Positions 8,174-17,322 are shown, counted from the stretch's first letter. The stretch is 64,000 nucleotides of DNA from Peribacillus huizhouensis (GCF_014138605.1 NZ_JACJHX010000002.1:225899-289898), one strand, 5' to 3'. A program made the numbers and translations. The notes: generated from the letters alone by a model not told the origin.

Positions 8174-9067
8174 TTAATCTTCCTCGCTCACTTTCGTTAG
8201 ATGTAGGAAAAATTCATAAGCCTCTACATCTGAGTATCCTTCATGCACGACTTTAGCAACCGCTTGAATCATTTCTTCTGGGTATGCAGATTGGAAAATA
8301 TTTCTCCCCATATCAACTCCTGCAGCGCCACCTTGAATGGAGTTATATGCTAAAGCTAGCGCATCTTTCTCATGAATCTTTTTACCGCCAGCAACTACGA
8401 GTGGTACTGGACAAGCTGCGGCTACTTTTTCAAAATCATCACAATAATATGTTTTAACAATTTGAACGCCAAATTCAGCTAGCATTCTTGTTGCCAACAA
8501 GAAAAATTGAGTCGTCCGTTCCATTTCTTTTCCAACAGCGACAACACCCATTGTAGGAATCGAATATTTTGAACCTAGGTTAACCGCTTTATTTAATTCT
8601 TCAATTGTTTCTTTTTGTCCATCCGCACCAATAAAAGTTTGAATAGCGATTGCGCTTGCATTCATTTTAATGGCATCATCTATATCTACAACCATCGATT
8701 CGTGGCTTAAATCCTCTTGCAAAATGCTCGAACCTGAGGATGCTCTTAATGCAATCGATTTATTAAATGAAGGTGGTACACTACTTCGAATAGCCCCTCT
8801 CGTTCCCATCAGACAATCCGCATAATTGGCTAATTTAGGAATTAAAATATCTAATCTTTCTAGTCCAGATGTTGGTCCCATAAAATAACCATGATCAAAT
8901 GCCAGCATGACTGTTTTACCTGTTTTCGGATTGAAAATTCTTGATAATCGATCCTTCATTCCCCAGTCATAATTAGCAGCACCCTTTACATGGAAATTAC
9001 CATTATTAGCAAATACAATTTCCTCTGAAAAGTCTTTCGCAGCTTTGTTTCCTATCTTATCTACCAT
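8174..9067 (-). CDS. lsrF: LsrF, 3-hydroxy-5-phosphonooxypentane-2,4-dione thiolase
   Basis: Last step of phospho-AI-2 degradation: transfers an acetyl group from the phospho-pentanedione to CoA, in the cytosol. A 297-residue class-I aldolase-like barrel close in length to the enteric protein (~291). Seen: GKTVMLAFDHGYFMGP, the catalytic Lys in VQIVKTYYCDDF, and the phosphate-binding PLVVAGGKK and GGAAGVDMGRN. Start ATG 9067 is chosen because GAAGGGAAG lies 7 bases upstream and LsrF similarity begins here; the longer frame to 9250 runs through a Bacillus repeat. It is the last gene of the lsr operon, separated from lsrB by that repeat. Confidence 0.93.
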   Translation of the reverse strand: MVDKIGNKAAKDFSEEIVFANNGNFHVKGAANYDWGMKDRLSRIFNPKTGKTVMLAFDHGYFMGPTSGLERLDILIPKLANYADCLMGTRGAIRSSVPPSFNKSIALRASSGSSILQEDLSHESMVVDIDDAIKMNASAIAIQTFIGADGQKETIEELNKAVNLGSKYSIPTMGVVAVGKEMERTTQFFLLATRMLAEFGVQIVKTYYCDDFEKVAAACPVPLVVAGGKKIHEKDALALAYNSIQGGAAGVDMGRNIFQSAYPEEMIQAVAKVVHEGYSDVEAYEFFLHLTKVSEED

Positions 9068-9123
9068 TCTGATCTTCCCTTCTTTACTAATTTCTTTTTT
9101 CGTAAGCTCTGTATTAAACTTGA

Positions 9124-9257
9124 TTGTTGATTTCCGTTCCAGGCACTTCGCTTTCCGCTTAGCTACGCCTGAGCCTCCTCGACACTGCGTGTCTGCGGGG
9201 TCTCGCCTATCTCGCTTTTCCCGCAGGAGTCTTCGTGCCTTCCACTTCAATCAACAA
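9124..9257. repeat. 134-bp GC-rich Bacillus intergenic repeat with 9-bp inverted ends
   Basis: Bounded by TTGTTGATT (9124-9132) and AATCAACAA (9249-9257), with internal phrases such as AGGCACTTCGCTTTCCGC, GAGCCTCCTCG, CTGCGGGGTCTCG and CCCGCAGGAGTC. This type of GC-rich palindromic element is scattered through many Bacillus genomes. It stands out from its AT-rich surroundings and could fold strongly as RNA. Confidence 0.8.
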
Positions 9258-9489
9258 GTTATCAAAAATCAACACTGGTCTTTAACACAGCCTTTTCGTA
9301 AAGCTTTTCCAACTAACAAATTAAAACAGTTGTTACTTGTAACGGATATACGAAAAATGTGTTGAGGGAGACCCCGCAGATGCAATGCACTGAGGAGGCT
9401 CCTGAAACCGCCGCTACAACGGATATCAATCTAGGGTGGGCGTGTAAATACCTTTTAGAGTAACAATGTATGCTTAAACATCCTAATTA
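9258..9489. repeat. Degraded second repeat copy between lsrB and lsrF
   Basis: At 9366-9410 GAGACCCCGCAG...GAGGAGGCTCCTG repeats parts of the neighbouring element in the opposite orientation. TTTAACACAGCCTT (9281-9294) recurs at 8153-8166 just after lsrF, so repeat-derived DNA lies on both sides of lsrF. No gene is seen here. Confidence 0.6.
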
Positions 9490-10572
9490 TTAAAAATCGT
9501 AGTCGTTTGTATTTTCTTTTGTGAATACGATTCTTTCAGGCAACACGATGATGCCGGAGTCTTCTGCTTCGTAATCATAGCCTTGAACGGTGTTTGGCTC
9601 TACTTTTACTTCTCCAAGCTCTGGGACATCAACGGTGCCGCCAACTTTCAATTCATTTCCTTGTGCTAAATGATACGCAATGTATACGGCAAGTGCACCT
9701 TGATCTTTAACATCCCATAAACCGTGATTTTCAATTGTTCCATTTTCAAGATATTGTCTCATTGAATTAGGAGAAGCAAATCCCGTAATAACCACATCTT
9801 CCTTGTTTAAACCTTTATTTTGTGCTGCTTGTGCCATGGCAGGAAGTGCAGTTGAATCAGGACAGATGATCACATCAATATCAGGATAGGTATGTAAGAT
9901 ACTTTCTCCCTTTTGTAGAGATACCTGTTCATTTCCTTCCCCGAATTGCTTGGTTACAATTTCCCAATTCGGATATTTTTCTGCAATATACTTTTCAGCA
10001 TAATCAACCCATGAATTTTGGTCTGGTACAGTTGGACTTGAGTAGAACCAAGCAACTTGTTGGGGCTCATTAGGATTTTCAAGTTGCCCTGCAGCCATGT
10101 CGACAAGCATAGCACCCAAAATGTCAGGTGTTCCTTGATTGATATAGGCTGATCTATATTTTGGATCAACATCTGAATCCCAAGTGACAACTTTAATTCC
10201 AGCATCTAATGCTTTTTGTAATGCTTGATTTAAACCATCTGAAGAAACGGATGAAATAGCTATTGCATCAGCACCACTATTAACAGCACTATTAATAATT
10301 TGCACTTGATTAGCAACTGTTCCTTCAGGGGCACCATCATACTTAACTCTAAAACCAATTTTTTTAGCCATTTCCTGTGCACCGTCATTCCCAGATTCAA
10401 AGAAAGCATTTCCTGTCATTTTTGGGATAAAAACGACATCAATATCTCGCGCATCTTTTTTTCCTTTTTCTCCATCAGTACTGCTTCCAGCATCCTTGCT
10501 ATTACAAGCTGCTAATAACATGGTTGAAATTGCTAAACCAGTGAATACTTTAAAAAATTTTGATTTACGCAT
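9490..10572 (-). CDS. lsrB: LsrB, autoinducer-2 binding lipoprotein
   Basis: Periplasmic-binding-type receptor delivering AI-2 to the LsrACD importer; here anchored outside the membrane by a lipobox (MLLAAC, Cys about 22). The 360 residues match LsrB throughout, including VFIPKMTGNAFFESG, TWDSD, YSSPTVPDQNSW, GLWDV and VQGYDYEAED. Of the six residues reported to contact AI-2 in enteric LsrB (K35, D116, D166, Q167, P220, A222), the first five are recognisable. The last appears as Ser in ICPDSTALP. Its start overlaps the end of lsrD by 8 bases. A repeat separates it from lsrF. Confidence 0.95.
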   Translation of the reverse strand: MRKSKFFKVFTGLAISTMLLAACNSKDAGSSTDGEKGKKDARDIDVVFIPKMTGNAFFESGNDGAQEMAKKIGFRVKYDGAPEGTVANQVQIINSAVNSGADAIAISSVSSDGLNQALQKALDAGIKVVTWDSDVDPKYRSAYINQGTPDILGAMLVDMAAGQLENPNEPQQVAWFYSSPTVPDQNSWVDYAEKYIAEKYPNWEIVTKQFGEGNEQVSLQKGESILHTYPDIDVIICPDSTALPAMAQAAQNKGLNKEDVVITGFASPNSMRQYLENGTIENHGLWDVKDQGALAVYIAYHLAQGNELKVGGTVDVPELGEVKVEPNTVQGYDYEAEDSGIIVLPERIVFTKENTNDYDF

Positions 10573-11572
10573 TCAGATTACCCCCTCTATCTTTCTTTAA
10601 ATTTAGTAACCTTCTAACATTCAACTTAAATTTTTGACCTCCCATAAATGCTACTGAAATAATCAAGAGCATCCCTGTTGCTAGTCCTATATATTGTGTT
10701 TGAACCCCACCCATTTGCAATCCCAGTTTTAAGAAACCAATGATTATGCTTGCAAGAGCAGTCCCGACAACACCCCCTTTACCACCTGTTATTAATGTTC
10801 CTCCTAATACAACAGCAGTTAAGATTGGCATTAAATATTCAGCGCCAAAATCTGCTCTAGAACTACCCAAATATGAGGTTAAAATAATTCCTGCTATTCC
10901 TGCACTAAGCCCTGATAATACATATGTACTAGTGATTATTTTCCTCGTATTGATTCCAGAGTACTCCGCAGAATTTTGGTTAATCCCAGTTAAATAGATG
11001 TACCTTCCATACCGCGTCCAATGAAGCAGCACGTAAGCAATTAGCAACATAACAACAAAAACGATAACTGAATGTGGAATGCCCAATAAATTTCCATTTG
11101 CTAGGTTAATAAACTCTTGTGAAAATCCGGAAATCCCTTCATAAGTACTTGCTCCAGAAAACCCAACCAAAACTAAAGCAATCCCACTATATAAAAGCAT
11201 CCCGCCAAGCGTTATAACCATCGCTTGGACCTTTGAATAAGCAATTAGAATGCCATTCAGTAAACCGCATAATCCACCAACTAATACCGCAAGAAGAGCT
11301 GCAACCCAAATATTCAATCCGTAAACTTGAGCCAAAAGACCTGTCACCACTGATGTTAATCCGATAATAGATCCACCAGATATATCGATACCTCCAGTAA
11401 TGATGACAAAAGTAACGAAGAAGGCAATAATTGCAATCCCAACAAAATCATTGAAGCTATTTAATAGAATGTTTATATTCCAAAATCTCGGGTTAATTAG
11501 CCCAAAGATTATGATTTCTGCTAGCAAGGTAGTTAATAAGACTACGTTCCATTTGGGTATTTTTTTTAACAT
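10565..11572 (-). CDS. lsrD: LsrD, AI-2 ABC transporter permease
   Basis: One of the two membrane subunits of the autoinducer-2 importer. 335 residues with about 9-10 hydrophobic helices and the sugar-permease (BPD_transp_2) signatures: FFVTFVIITGGIDISGGSIIGL near residues 50-75 and the VVLGGTLITGGKGGVVGT coupling region near 255. The enteric protein is 330 residues. It lies seven bases after lsrC and overlaps lsrB, consistent with tight translational coupling in the lsrACDB unit. Assignment as LsrD rather than LsrC rests on position as second permease gene and length. Confidence 0.92.
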   Translation of the reverse strand: MLKKIPKWNVVLLTTLLAEIIIFGLINPRFWNINILLNSFNDFVGIAIIAFFVTFVIITGGIDISGGSIIGLTSVVTGLLAQVYGLNIWVAALLAVLVGGLCGLLNGILIAYSKVQAMVITLGGMLLYSGIALVLVGFSGASTYEGISGFSQEFINLANGNLLGIPHSVIVFVVMLLIAYVLLHWTRYGRYIYLTGINQNSAEYSGINTRKIITSTYVLSGLSAGIAGIILTSYLGSSRADFGAEYLMPILTAVVLGGTLITGGKGGVVGTALASIIIGFLKLGLQMGGVQTQYIGLATGMLLIISVAFMGGQKFKLNVRRLLNLKKDRGGNLNA

Positions 11573-11579
11573 CGAACTC

Positions 11580-12581
11580 TCACACCTCCTCTTTGTAGTT
11601 TAAAATTCTTGCATTTAATCTTTCTTTTCTTGTTCGATTATTAGCCCGGCGTGCAATGAGGGCATCAGCAACAACAATGATAATTAATAGAGAACCTGAA
11701 ATAGCAGAATTCCAGAATGCAGGGACTTTCAAGAATACTAAAGCAGAGTTGATGGAACTCATGATAATTGCTCCAATTGCTGCCCCTATAACGGACCCAA
11801 TCCCTCCTCTTAAAGATACTCCCCCAAGAACTGCTGCTGCGATTACCGTCATTTCGATCCCTAATCCAGCAGTCGTTGAAATAAATCCAATTTGGCTGGC
11901 AAATATTAGCCCAGCAATAGAAGCTAAAACGCCGGAAATGACAAAAGCAATAACTTTATATCGATTAACAGGTATTCCAATTAATACTGCACCATCCTCG
12001 TTATCACCTATCGCAGCGAAATACCTTCCTTTTCTACTATTAGATAAGTAAAAGTGAATGAGAATAACAGCTAAAATGACAATGATCGTTAATACATTTA
12101 TTCCAAACATATTCATCCGTGAAATATGTTTGAAGTTTTCCGGAAGATTCTCAACCCACTTTCCATTTGTAAACATCACTTGGGTTACCCTTACAATTTC
12201 AAGCATACCCAGGGTCATAATAAATGAAGAGATTTTTAATTTAGTCACTCCTAATCCATTGATTAATCCAATAACACCACCGATCATGATCGCAATTATT
12301 ACAGCAAGGAAAATACTACCGCCATCTCTAAGAATAACGCCACTAACTGAAGCACTTAGTCCTAATACTGCACCGATCGAGATATCGATTTCGCCAGTCA
12401 ATAAAACAAATGTCATCCCTACCGCAAGTACGATATAAAGCAAGCTATTTTTTGTCGCATTGAGTATGTTTCCTGAAGAAATAAAATCAGCGTTTACTAA
12501 GCCTACAATCACAAACAGCAAAACTAAGAATACGAGCGTTCTAAATTCACGTTGCTTTGTCATACTCTTAACTTTAGACAT
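11580..12581 (-). CDS. lsrC: LsrC, AI-2 ABC transporter permease
   Basis: The other membrane subunit of the AI-2 importer. 333 residues, with the family motif VLLTGEIDISIGAVLGLSA and a coupling segment AAAVLGGVSLRGGIGSVIG. Start ATG 12581 is preferred over the frame's earlier ATG (12635) because AAGGAAGTGAAAGAC precedes it, and this matches the family N-terminus. It overlaps the last 8 bases of lsrA. The C-terminus is basic, as in homologues. Confidence 0.92.
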   Translation of the reverse strand: MSKVKSMTKQREFRTLVFLVLLFVIVGLVNADFISSGNILNATKNSLLYIVLAVGMTFVLLTGEIDISIGAVLGLSASVSGVILRDGGSIFLAVIIAIMIGGVIGLINGLGVTKLKISSFIMTLGMLEIVRVTQVMFTNGKWVENLPENFKHISRMNMFGINVLTIIVILAVILIHFYLSNSRKGRYFAAIGDNEDGAVLIGIPVNRYKVIAFVISGVLASIAGLIFASQIGFISTTAGLGIEMTVIAAAVLGGVSLRGGIGSVIGAAIGAIIMSSINSALVFLKVPAFWNSAISGSLLIIIVVADALIARRANNRTRKERLNARILNYKEEV

Positions 12582-14079
12582 GTCTTTCACTTCCTTTATA
12601 TGTGCCAAAAGCCGCTCCCATGACATTTGTTGCATTTATCTCATCAAATCCTAAACAAACCTGACAAGTCCCCCGATAAATGGCATAGATTCGGTCACTA
12701 ATTCTTTCGATTTCTTCCAAATCTGATGAAATGAGTAATATGGAGTATCCCTGTTCTTTTAATTGAGTAATGATGGAATAAATATCACTTCTGGCAGCTG
12801 CGTCAATTCCTCTTGTTGGTTCATCCATGATGATGATTTGTGGATTTGTTGATAAAATTCTTGCAATAACAACCTTTTGCTGATTTCCTCCAGATAAGGA
12901 TTTAACCTCATCATCCTGATTGCTGATTTTAATACTCAATTTGTTAACATACTCATCCGTGATATCTTTTTCAAATTTTTTATCAATGAAGAATCGGTGT
13001 TTTTTTATCACTTGGGCTGTAACATTACTGCTTATAGAACTTATAGAAAAAATTCCGTTCAAAAATCTATCTTCAGGTATATAGGCTAAACCGCTTTCAA
13101 TTTTTTCATTAGCAGATAAATCTGTGATATCTTTTCCTTTCAAGTAGATTTTTCCACTATGGACTTTATTCATTCCATAAATGGCTTCTGCAATCTCTGT
13201 CCTCCCAGCTCCAACAAGACCCGCTAGACCCACTACTTCTCCCTTATATACATCGAAACTAATATCTTTGAAGCCGTCCCCACTTAGTTTTTGTATCTTA
13301 AGAATGGGTTCTTCCTTACTTCGATCCAAAAATTCCTTCTTAAATGTTTCGTTTCCACTCCGTTCGCTATCCAAAGGTAATAACCCCTTGATTAACATTT
13401 CCTTTGTAAAATCATTGATCTTTCCTTTGAGAGTCACTTTACCGTCTCGTAATATAACGGCATGTGTTGAAATTTGAAAAACTTCATCTAATCGATGAGT
13501 GATATAAAATATTCCTACACCCGATGCTTTTAATTGTTCAATTAACTTAAACAATGACTCCGTTTCAGCAAACGTTAATGAAGAAGTTGGTTCATCCAAT
13601 ATGAGAACCTTCGCATCTCTTAGAAGTCCCTTAATAATCTCCACTTGTTGCTGTTCTGCGATTGATAAGGAAATGGCAGATCTATTTAAATCTAGATTCC
13701 AACCTAATTGTTTAATTAACCTTCTCGCTTGCTCTCTTACTTTAACTTTATTTTTACTAAAGCCAATCGTTAGATTTTTCTCGATAGTCATATTCGGAAA
13801 TAGCAACGGTTCTTGCGGAACCAAATAAATTCCTTTACTATGGGCAATCGAAGGATTATAATGAACGACCTTTTCCCCATTAATTTCTATACTTCCTTCA
13901 TCCGCTTTATAAACTCCCGTAAGGATCTTCATCAACGTACTCTTTCCAGCTCCATTACCACCTATAATCGAAATCACTTCTGACTCGCTGATTTCTAGAG
14001 AAACACCATTTAACACTTTATTTTGATTAAATGACTTCTGGATATTTTCAAATTTAACTAGTAGTCTTAATCCTTCCAT
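12574..14079 (-). CDS. lsrA: LsrA, AI-2 ABC transporter ATP-binding protein
   Basis: Tandem ATPase (501 residues; enteric LsrA ~511) energising AI-2 import. The N-terminal cassette has Walker A GGNGAGKST, a degenerate signature (LSIAEQQQVEI) and LILDEPTSS. The C-terminal cassette has a modified Walker A (AGLVGAGRTEIAEAI), signature LSGGNQQKVVIARIL and IIMDEPTRGID, the pattern of sugar-type ABC ATPases. ATG 14079 is chosen because TGGAGGG precedes it; the extension to 14154 would run into the control region. First gene of the minus-strand operon, divergent from lsrR. Confidence 0.94.
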   Translation of the reverse strand: MEGLRLLVKFENIQKSFNQNKVLNGVSLEISESEVISIIGGNGAGKSTLMKILTGVYKADEGSIEINGEKVVHYNPSIAHSKGIYLVPQEPLLFPNMTIEKNLTIGFSKNKVKVREQARRLIKQLGWNLDLNRSAISLSIAEQQQVEIIKGLLRDAKVLILDEPTSSLTFAETESLFKLIEQLKASGVGIFYITHRLDEVFQISTHAVILRDGKVTLKGKINDFTKEMLIKGLLPLDSERSGNETFKKEFLDRSKEEPILKIQKLSGDGFKDISFDVYKGEVVGLAGLVGAGRTEIAEAIYGMNKVHSGKIYLKGKDITDLSANEKIESGLAYIPEDRFLNGIFSISSISSNVTAQVIKKHRFFIDKKFEKDITDEYVNKLSIKISNQDDEVKSLSGGNQQKVVIARILSTNPQIIIMDEPTRGIDAAARSDIYSIITQLKEQGYSILLISSDLEEIERISDRIYAIYRGTCQVCLGFDEINATNVMGAAFGTYKGSERHV

Positions 14080-14152
14080 AAAAGACCCTCCATACTTATT
14101 CAAAATGTCTCTATGTATATAGTTAAATAACCCTAATTTGTAACCGCTTTCC

Positions 14153-14248
14153 AAATGGTGCTAAAGTAATAATTTAATACATTTTATTAAGTAAGCATCA
14201 TTTTATTCATTTTTTTAACGACTTCAATTGTTCAAGAAAGCACCATTT
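14153..14248. promoter_or_regulatory. Three copies of AGCAYCATTT in the lsrA-lsrR divergent control region
   Basis: The motif occurs at 14153-14162 (minus strand, AAATGGTGCT on plus), 14194-14203 (AGCATCATTT) and 14239-14248 (AGCACCATTT). Centres are about 41 and 45 bases apart, near whole helical turns. Position between the divergent lsrA and lsrR genes makes an LsrR operator the simplest explanation; this is inference. The 354-base spacer holds no gene. Confidence 0.5.
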
Positions 14249-14433
14249 TCTTTTAAGTAATAGTAAATTACAAAACTGAATATACATAGAAACGGCATAA
14301 GATCTTATTCTCCGGCTTTTTCAAAATCGTTAACAATTTATTAATCTTGTTATTTTTTTTAATTTATTCAAAACAAATATTTATAGATGAATATTTTGTT
14401 TAAATCCAAATAATGATAAAAGAGTGATGAAAA

Positions 14434-15351
14434 ATGACATATGAAAATGACTTAATCGTAAAAATAGCTTGGCAATATTATATTGAAGGTTTGACTCAAA
14501 ATGAAATCTCTAAATCCCTAAACCTATCAAGAATGAAGGTGATTAAATACCTTGAAAAAGCCAAAACAAACAATGTAATACAGTTCAAAATTAACTTAGA
14601 AGAATTGGATCATCTAACGATTCAAAATAAGATTAAAGAAAAATACAATTTAAAGGATATTTTTATTGTCCCAACCTCCAATGACAATACAGTAGACAGT
14701 CTTACAATTGCGGCTGCTCAGTACATTGAAGATCGAATTACAAGCGACACAATGATAAGTATCGGTTACGGAGAAGCTGTATCGAAAACCCTGGGACACT
14801 TACAAATATCAACTAAATATAAAATTACATTTGTTTCTTTATCTGGCGGTGTAAAGTTCTACATGCCGACAGCAATAGATACGAGGTCCGATTACTATAC
14901 AAATCAAAATTATAATCACTACATTGTACCTACTCCCCTAATCGTATCCTCAAAAGATATTGCCGATTCTTTGCTAGAGGAAAAAACAGTTAAAAAAATA
15001 TTAGAAATGATCCCTTATTCCAATATTACTGTTATAGGAATTGGCGCTCTTAATGACCGCGCGACTTTAGTTAAAGAAGGATACCTAAATACGAATGACT
15101 TTGAAATTTTAAAAATAAAGGGAGCTGTTGGCGATTTACTAAGCCAGTTTTACGACATAAATGGTCATGTTCTAGATTTAGATTTTCATAAAAAGCTGAT
15201 TAGTACTGAAATTAATGTATTGAAATCACTTAATCATGTTGTAGCAGTTGCAGGAGGCCTTGATAAAAAGGATGCAATCATCGGTGCACTTAAGGGGGGA
15301 TACATCGATGTACTAATTACTGATGAATTGGTCGCCCAAAGTTTGGTTTAA
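14434..15351 (+). CDS. lsrR: LsrR, SorC-family repressor responsive to phospho-AI-2
   Basis: A 305-residue regulator with an N-terminal helix-turn-helix (about residues 8-40, YIEGLTQNEISKSLNLSRMKV) and a SorC-type sugar-phosphate-binding domain (from about 55). The latter contains SIGYGEAVSKTL, VSLSGGVKF, VIGIGALNDRATLVKEGYL, and VAVAGGLDKKDAIIGALKGGYIDVLITDE. In enterics LsrR represses lsr until phospho-AI-2 releases it. Position divergent from lsrA and directly before lsrK supports the same role. The upstream AAAGAGTGATG is only a moderate ribosome binding site. Confidence 0.94.
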   Translation: MTYENDLIVKIAWQYYIEGLTQNEISKSLNLSRMKVIKYLEKAKTNNVIQFKINLEELDHLTIQNKIKEKYNLKDIFIVPTSNDNTVDSLTIAAAQYIEDRITSDTMISIGYGEAVSKTLGHLQISTKYKITFVSLSGGVKFYMPTAIDTRSDYYTNQNYNHYIVPTPLIVSSKDIADSLLEEKTVKKILEMIPYSNITVIGIGALNDRATLVKEGYLNTNDFEILKIKGAVGDLLSQFYDINGHVLDLDFHKKLISTEINVLKSLNHVVAVAGGLDKKDAIIGALKGGYIDVLITDELVAQSLV

Positions 15352-15383
15352 TGATTCAGTAAATCATTGAAAGGAAGGTAATT

Positions 15384-16949
15384 ATGGAAAAATACCTAAT
15401 GGCTATTGATGCTGGAACCGGCAGTGTTAGAGTCATCTTATTTAATACATTAGGCCATGAATTGTGTGTCGCTCAATCTGAGTGGACGCATAAAGAGGAT
15501 AAGCGATATCCAGGTTCAATGGATTTTGATATTAATCAAAATATCAACATAATTACTGATCTAATCAAGGAAATCATTACAAAAAGCAAAGTAGCTCCAA
15601 AAGATATTATCTCTATATCTACCACAAGTATGAGAGAAGCGATTGTCTTATATGACGAAAAAGGAAAAGAATTATGGGCTTGTGCAAACGTAGATTCACG
15701 CTCAAATGATGAAGTTTATAACCTATATAGCATAAGCGATACAATTGAATCTGATCTTTATAAGGTATCAGGCCAAACATTTTCCTTAGGAGCTATTCCA
15801 AGGATTCTTTGGATAAAAAAGAATCTCCCTGAAACTTATAAAAAAATGAAGTATGTCACCATGCTGAATGACTGGATAACCTATCGTTTATCAGATGTCA
15901 TTTCAGTAGAACCATCAAACGGCTGTACGACTGGTCTTTTTGATATTAAAGAAAGAATTTGGGACTCTCAAATAGCTAAGAAAGTAAATCTTAGGGAGGA
16001 CATTTTTCCAATTGTTTATGAAAGTGGAACAGTTATTGGAAATGTCACCGAAGAAATGGCGGCGCTTACAGGTCTAAGTCCAGAAACTTTAGTTGTTGCT
16101 GGTGGTGGTGATGCTCAGTTAGGATGCATTGGTGCTGGAGTTGTCAATGAAGGCGATGCAGCCGTTTTTGGGGGGAGTTTTTGGCAATACGAATATACAA
16201 CTAATCATGTTGAAATCGATAACGAATGTAGAGTAAGAATTAACTGCCATGCTGTACCCAATACTTGGCAGTACGAAGCAATTGCATTTTTCCCCGGATT
16301 AGTAATGAGATGGTTTAGAGATAGTTTCTGTGAGCTTGAAGGGTATCTTCAAAATGAAACAGGAGAAAGTATTTATTCACAAATGGAAAAACGAGCACGT
16401 AACGTACCAGCTGGCAGCTACGGTATGCTAGGTACATTTTCTAATATAATGAACTATAAGTCTTGGAAACATGCAGCCCCAGGCTTTATCAATTACAAAC
16501 TGGACTCAGAGAAATATAATAAGGCAAGCTTTTACAGATCGATTATGGAAAATGCCGCCTTTGTAACAAAAGGAAATATTGAATTAGTTAATGACATAAC
16601 AAATACATCTCCCAAGTCTATTATCTTTGCTGGTGGCGCATCAAAAAGCGATTTATGGTGTCAAATTGTTTCCGATGTACTTAATATACCATTACGAGTC
16701 CCTGTCGTTAGAGAATCAACTGCGCTTGGTGCTGCTATTTGTGCTGGAGTAGGCGCAAAAGTCTATAACGATTTCGATGATGCTATTTCAAAAGTAATTA
16801 AATTCGAAAAAACGTATTATCCAAATCACGAGAATAACAATGTATATGAAGATTTATATATAAAGTGGAAAGATATTTACAAAAAACAACTAGAATTAGC
16901 AGACAACAATTTAACAGAACATATGTGGATCGCACCTGGATTAAAATAA
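15384..16949 (+). CDS. lsrK: LsrK, autoinducer-2 kinase
   Basis: FGGY-family kinase that phosphorylates AI-2 (DPD) in the cytosol, trapping it and making the LsrR ligand. 521 residues (enteric ~530). Seen: N-terminal phosphate-binding loop MAIDAGTGSVRVILFN, ISTTSMREAIVLYDE, WACANVDSR, SNGCTTGLFD, VVAGGGDAQLGCIGAG, and the C-terminal VFAGGASK-type motif (IIFAGGASKSDLWCQI). The start has GAAAGGAAGGT upstream, and it follows lsrR by 32 bases, so the two are co-transcribed. Confidence 0.95.
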   Translation: MEKYLMAIDAGTGSVRVILFNTLGHELCVAQSEWTHKEDKRYPGSMDFDINQNINIITDLIKEIITKSKVAPKDIISISTTSMREAIVLYDEKGKELWACANVDSRSNDEVYNLYSISDTIESDLYKVSGQTFSLGAIPRILWIKKNLPETYKKMKYVTMLNDWITYRLSDVISVEPSNGCTTGLFDIKERIWDSQIAKKVNLREDIFPIVYESGTVIGNVTEEMAALTGLSPETLVVAGGGDAQLGCIGAGVVNEGDAAVFGGSFWQYEYTTNHVEIDNECRVRINCHAVPNTWQYEAIAFFPGLVMRWFRDSFCELEGYLQNETGESIYSQMEKRARNVPAGSYGMLGTFSNIMNYKSWKHAAPGFINYKLDSEKYNKASFYRSIMENAAFVTKGNIELVNDITNTSPKSIIFAGGASKSDLWCQIVSDVLNIPLRVPVVRESTALGAAICAGVGAKVYNDFDDAISKVIKFEKTYYPNHENNNVYEDLYIKWKDIYKKQLELADNNLTEHMWIAPGLK

Positions 16950-16968
16950 AGGATATGGAGTGATTACA

Positions 16969-17322
16969 ATGACCATTATTAACGAGAATGAAAGAGAATA
17001 TAGATTTACAGATAGTGGTCCAAAATATCTTTTAAAAGGACCAAGAATGAACTTTGGAATTGTTGTTTTAAAGCCCGGACAAGATTTCGCTGCCCATTAT
17101 CATAATATAATGGAAGAAAACTTCTTTATCCTCGAAGGAGAATTAGAGATACATATTGATCATGAAGTTTTCACATGCAAAAAGGGAGATTTCATCCATG
17201 TTGAACCAAAGAAAATTCATTATTTAATAAATAAAGGGAATACTGATTTTAAGGCCGCTTTTATGCTTTCTCCTTACCAAGAAAAAGATAAAGTTGAAGT
17301 AGATTATAAACCAAATGTTTAA
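16969..17322 (+). CDS. Cupin-domain protein in the lsr operon (LsrG-like role possible)
   Basis: A 117-residue single-domain cupin starting at ATG 16969 behind TGGAGTGA. Metal-ligand motif 1 is HYHNIMEENFFILEGE (two His and a Glu) and motif 2 contributes His in HVEPKKIHYLIN. It lies 19 bases after lsrK. The Lsr pathway needs an enzyme that converts phospho-DPD to phospho-HPD (LsrG in enterics, a different ferredoxin-like fold); no LsrG is encoded here. Many small cupins are sugar or ketone isomerases, so a functional replacement is a plausible inference, not proven. Confidence 0.85.
   Translation: MTIINENEREYRFTDSGPKYLLKGPRMNFGIVVLKPGQDFAAHYHNIMEENFFILEGELEIHIDHEVFTCKKGDFIHVEPKKIHYLINKGNTDFKAAFMLSPYQEKDKVEVDYKPNV

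Noticed and set aside
9068-9250. 61-codon N-terminal extension of lsrF
   Set aside because: The extension is encoded by the GC-rich Bacillus repeat; the family N-terminus and ribosome binding site point to ATG 9067.
11656-12438. Two long plus-strand frames (131 and 126 codons) opposite lsrC
   Set aside because: Antisense shadows of a clear permease gene, without ribosome binding sites or family likeness.
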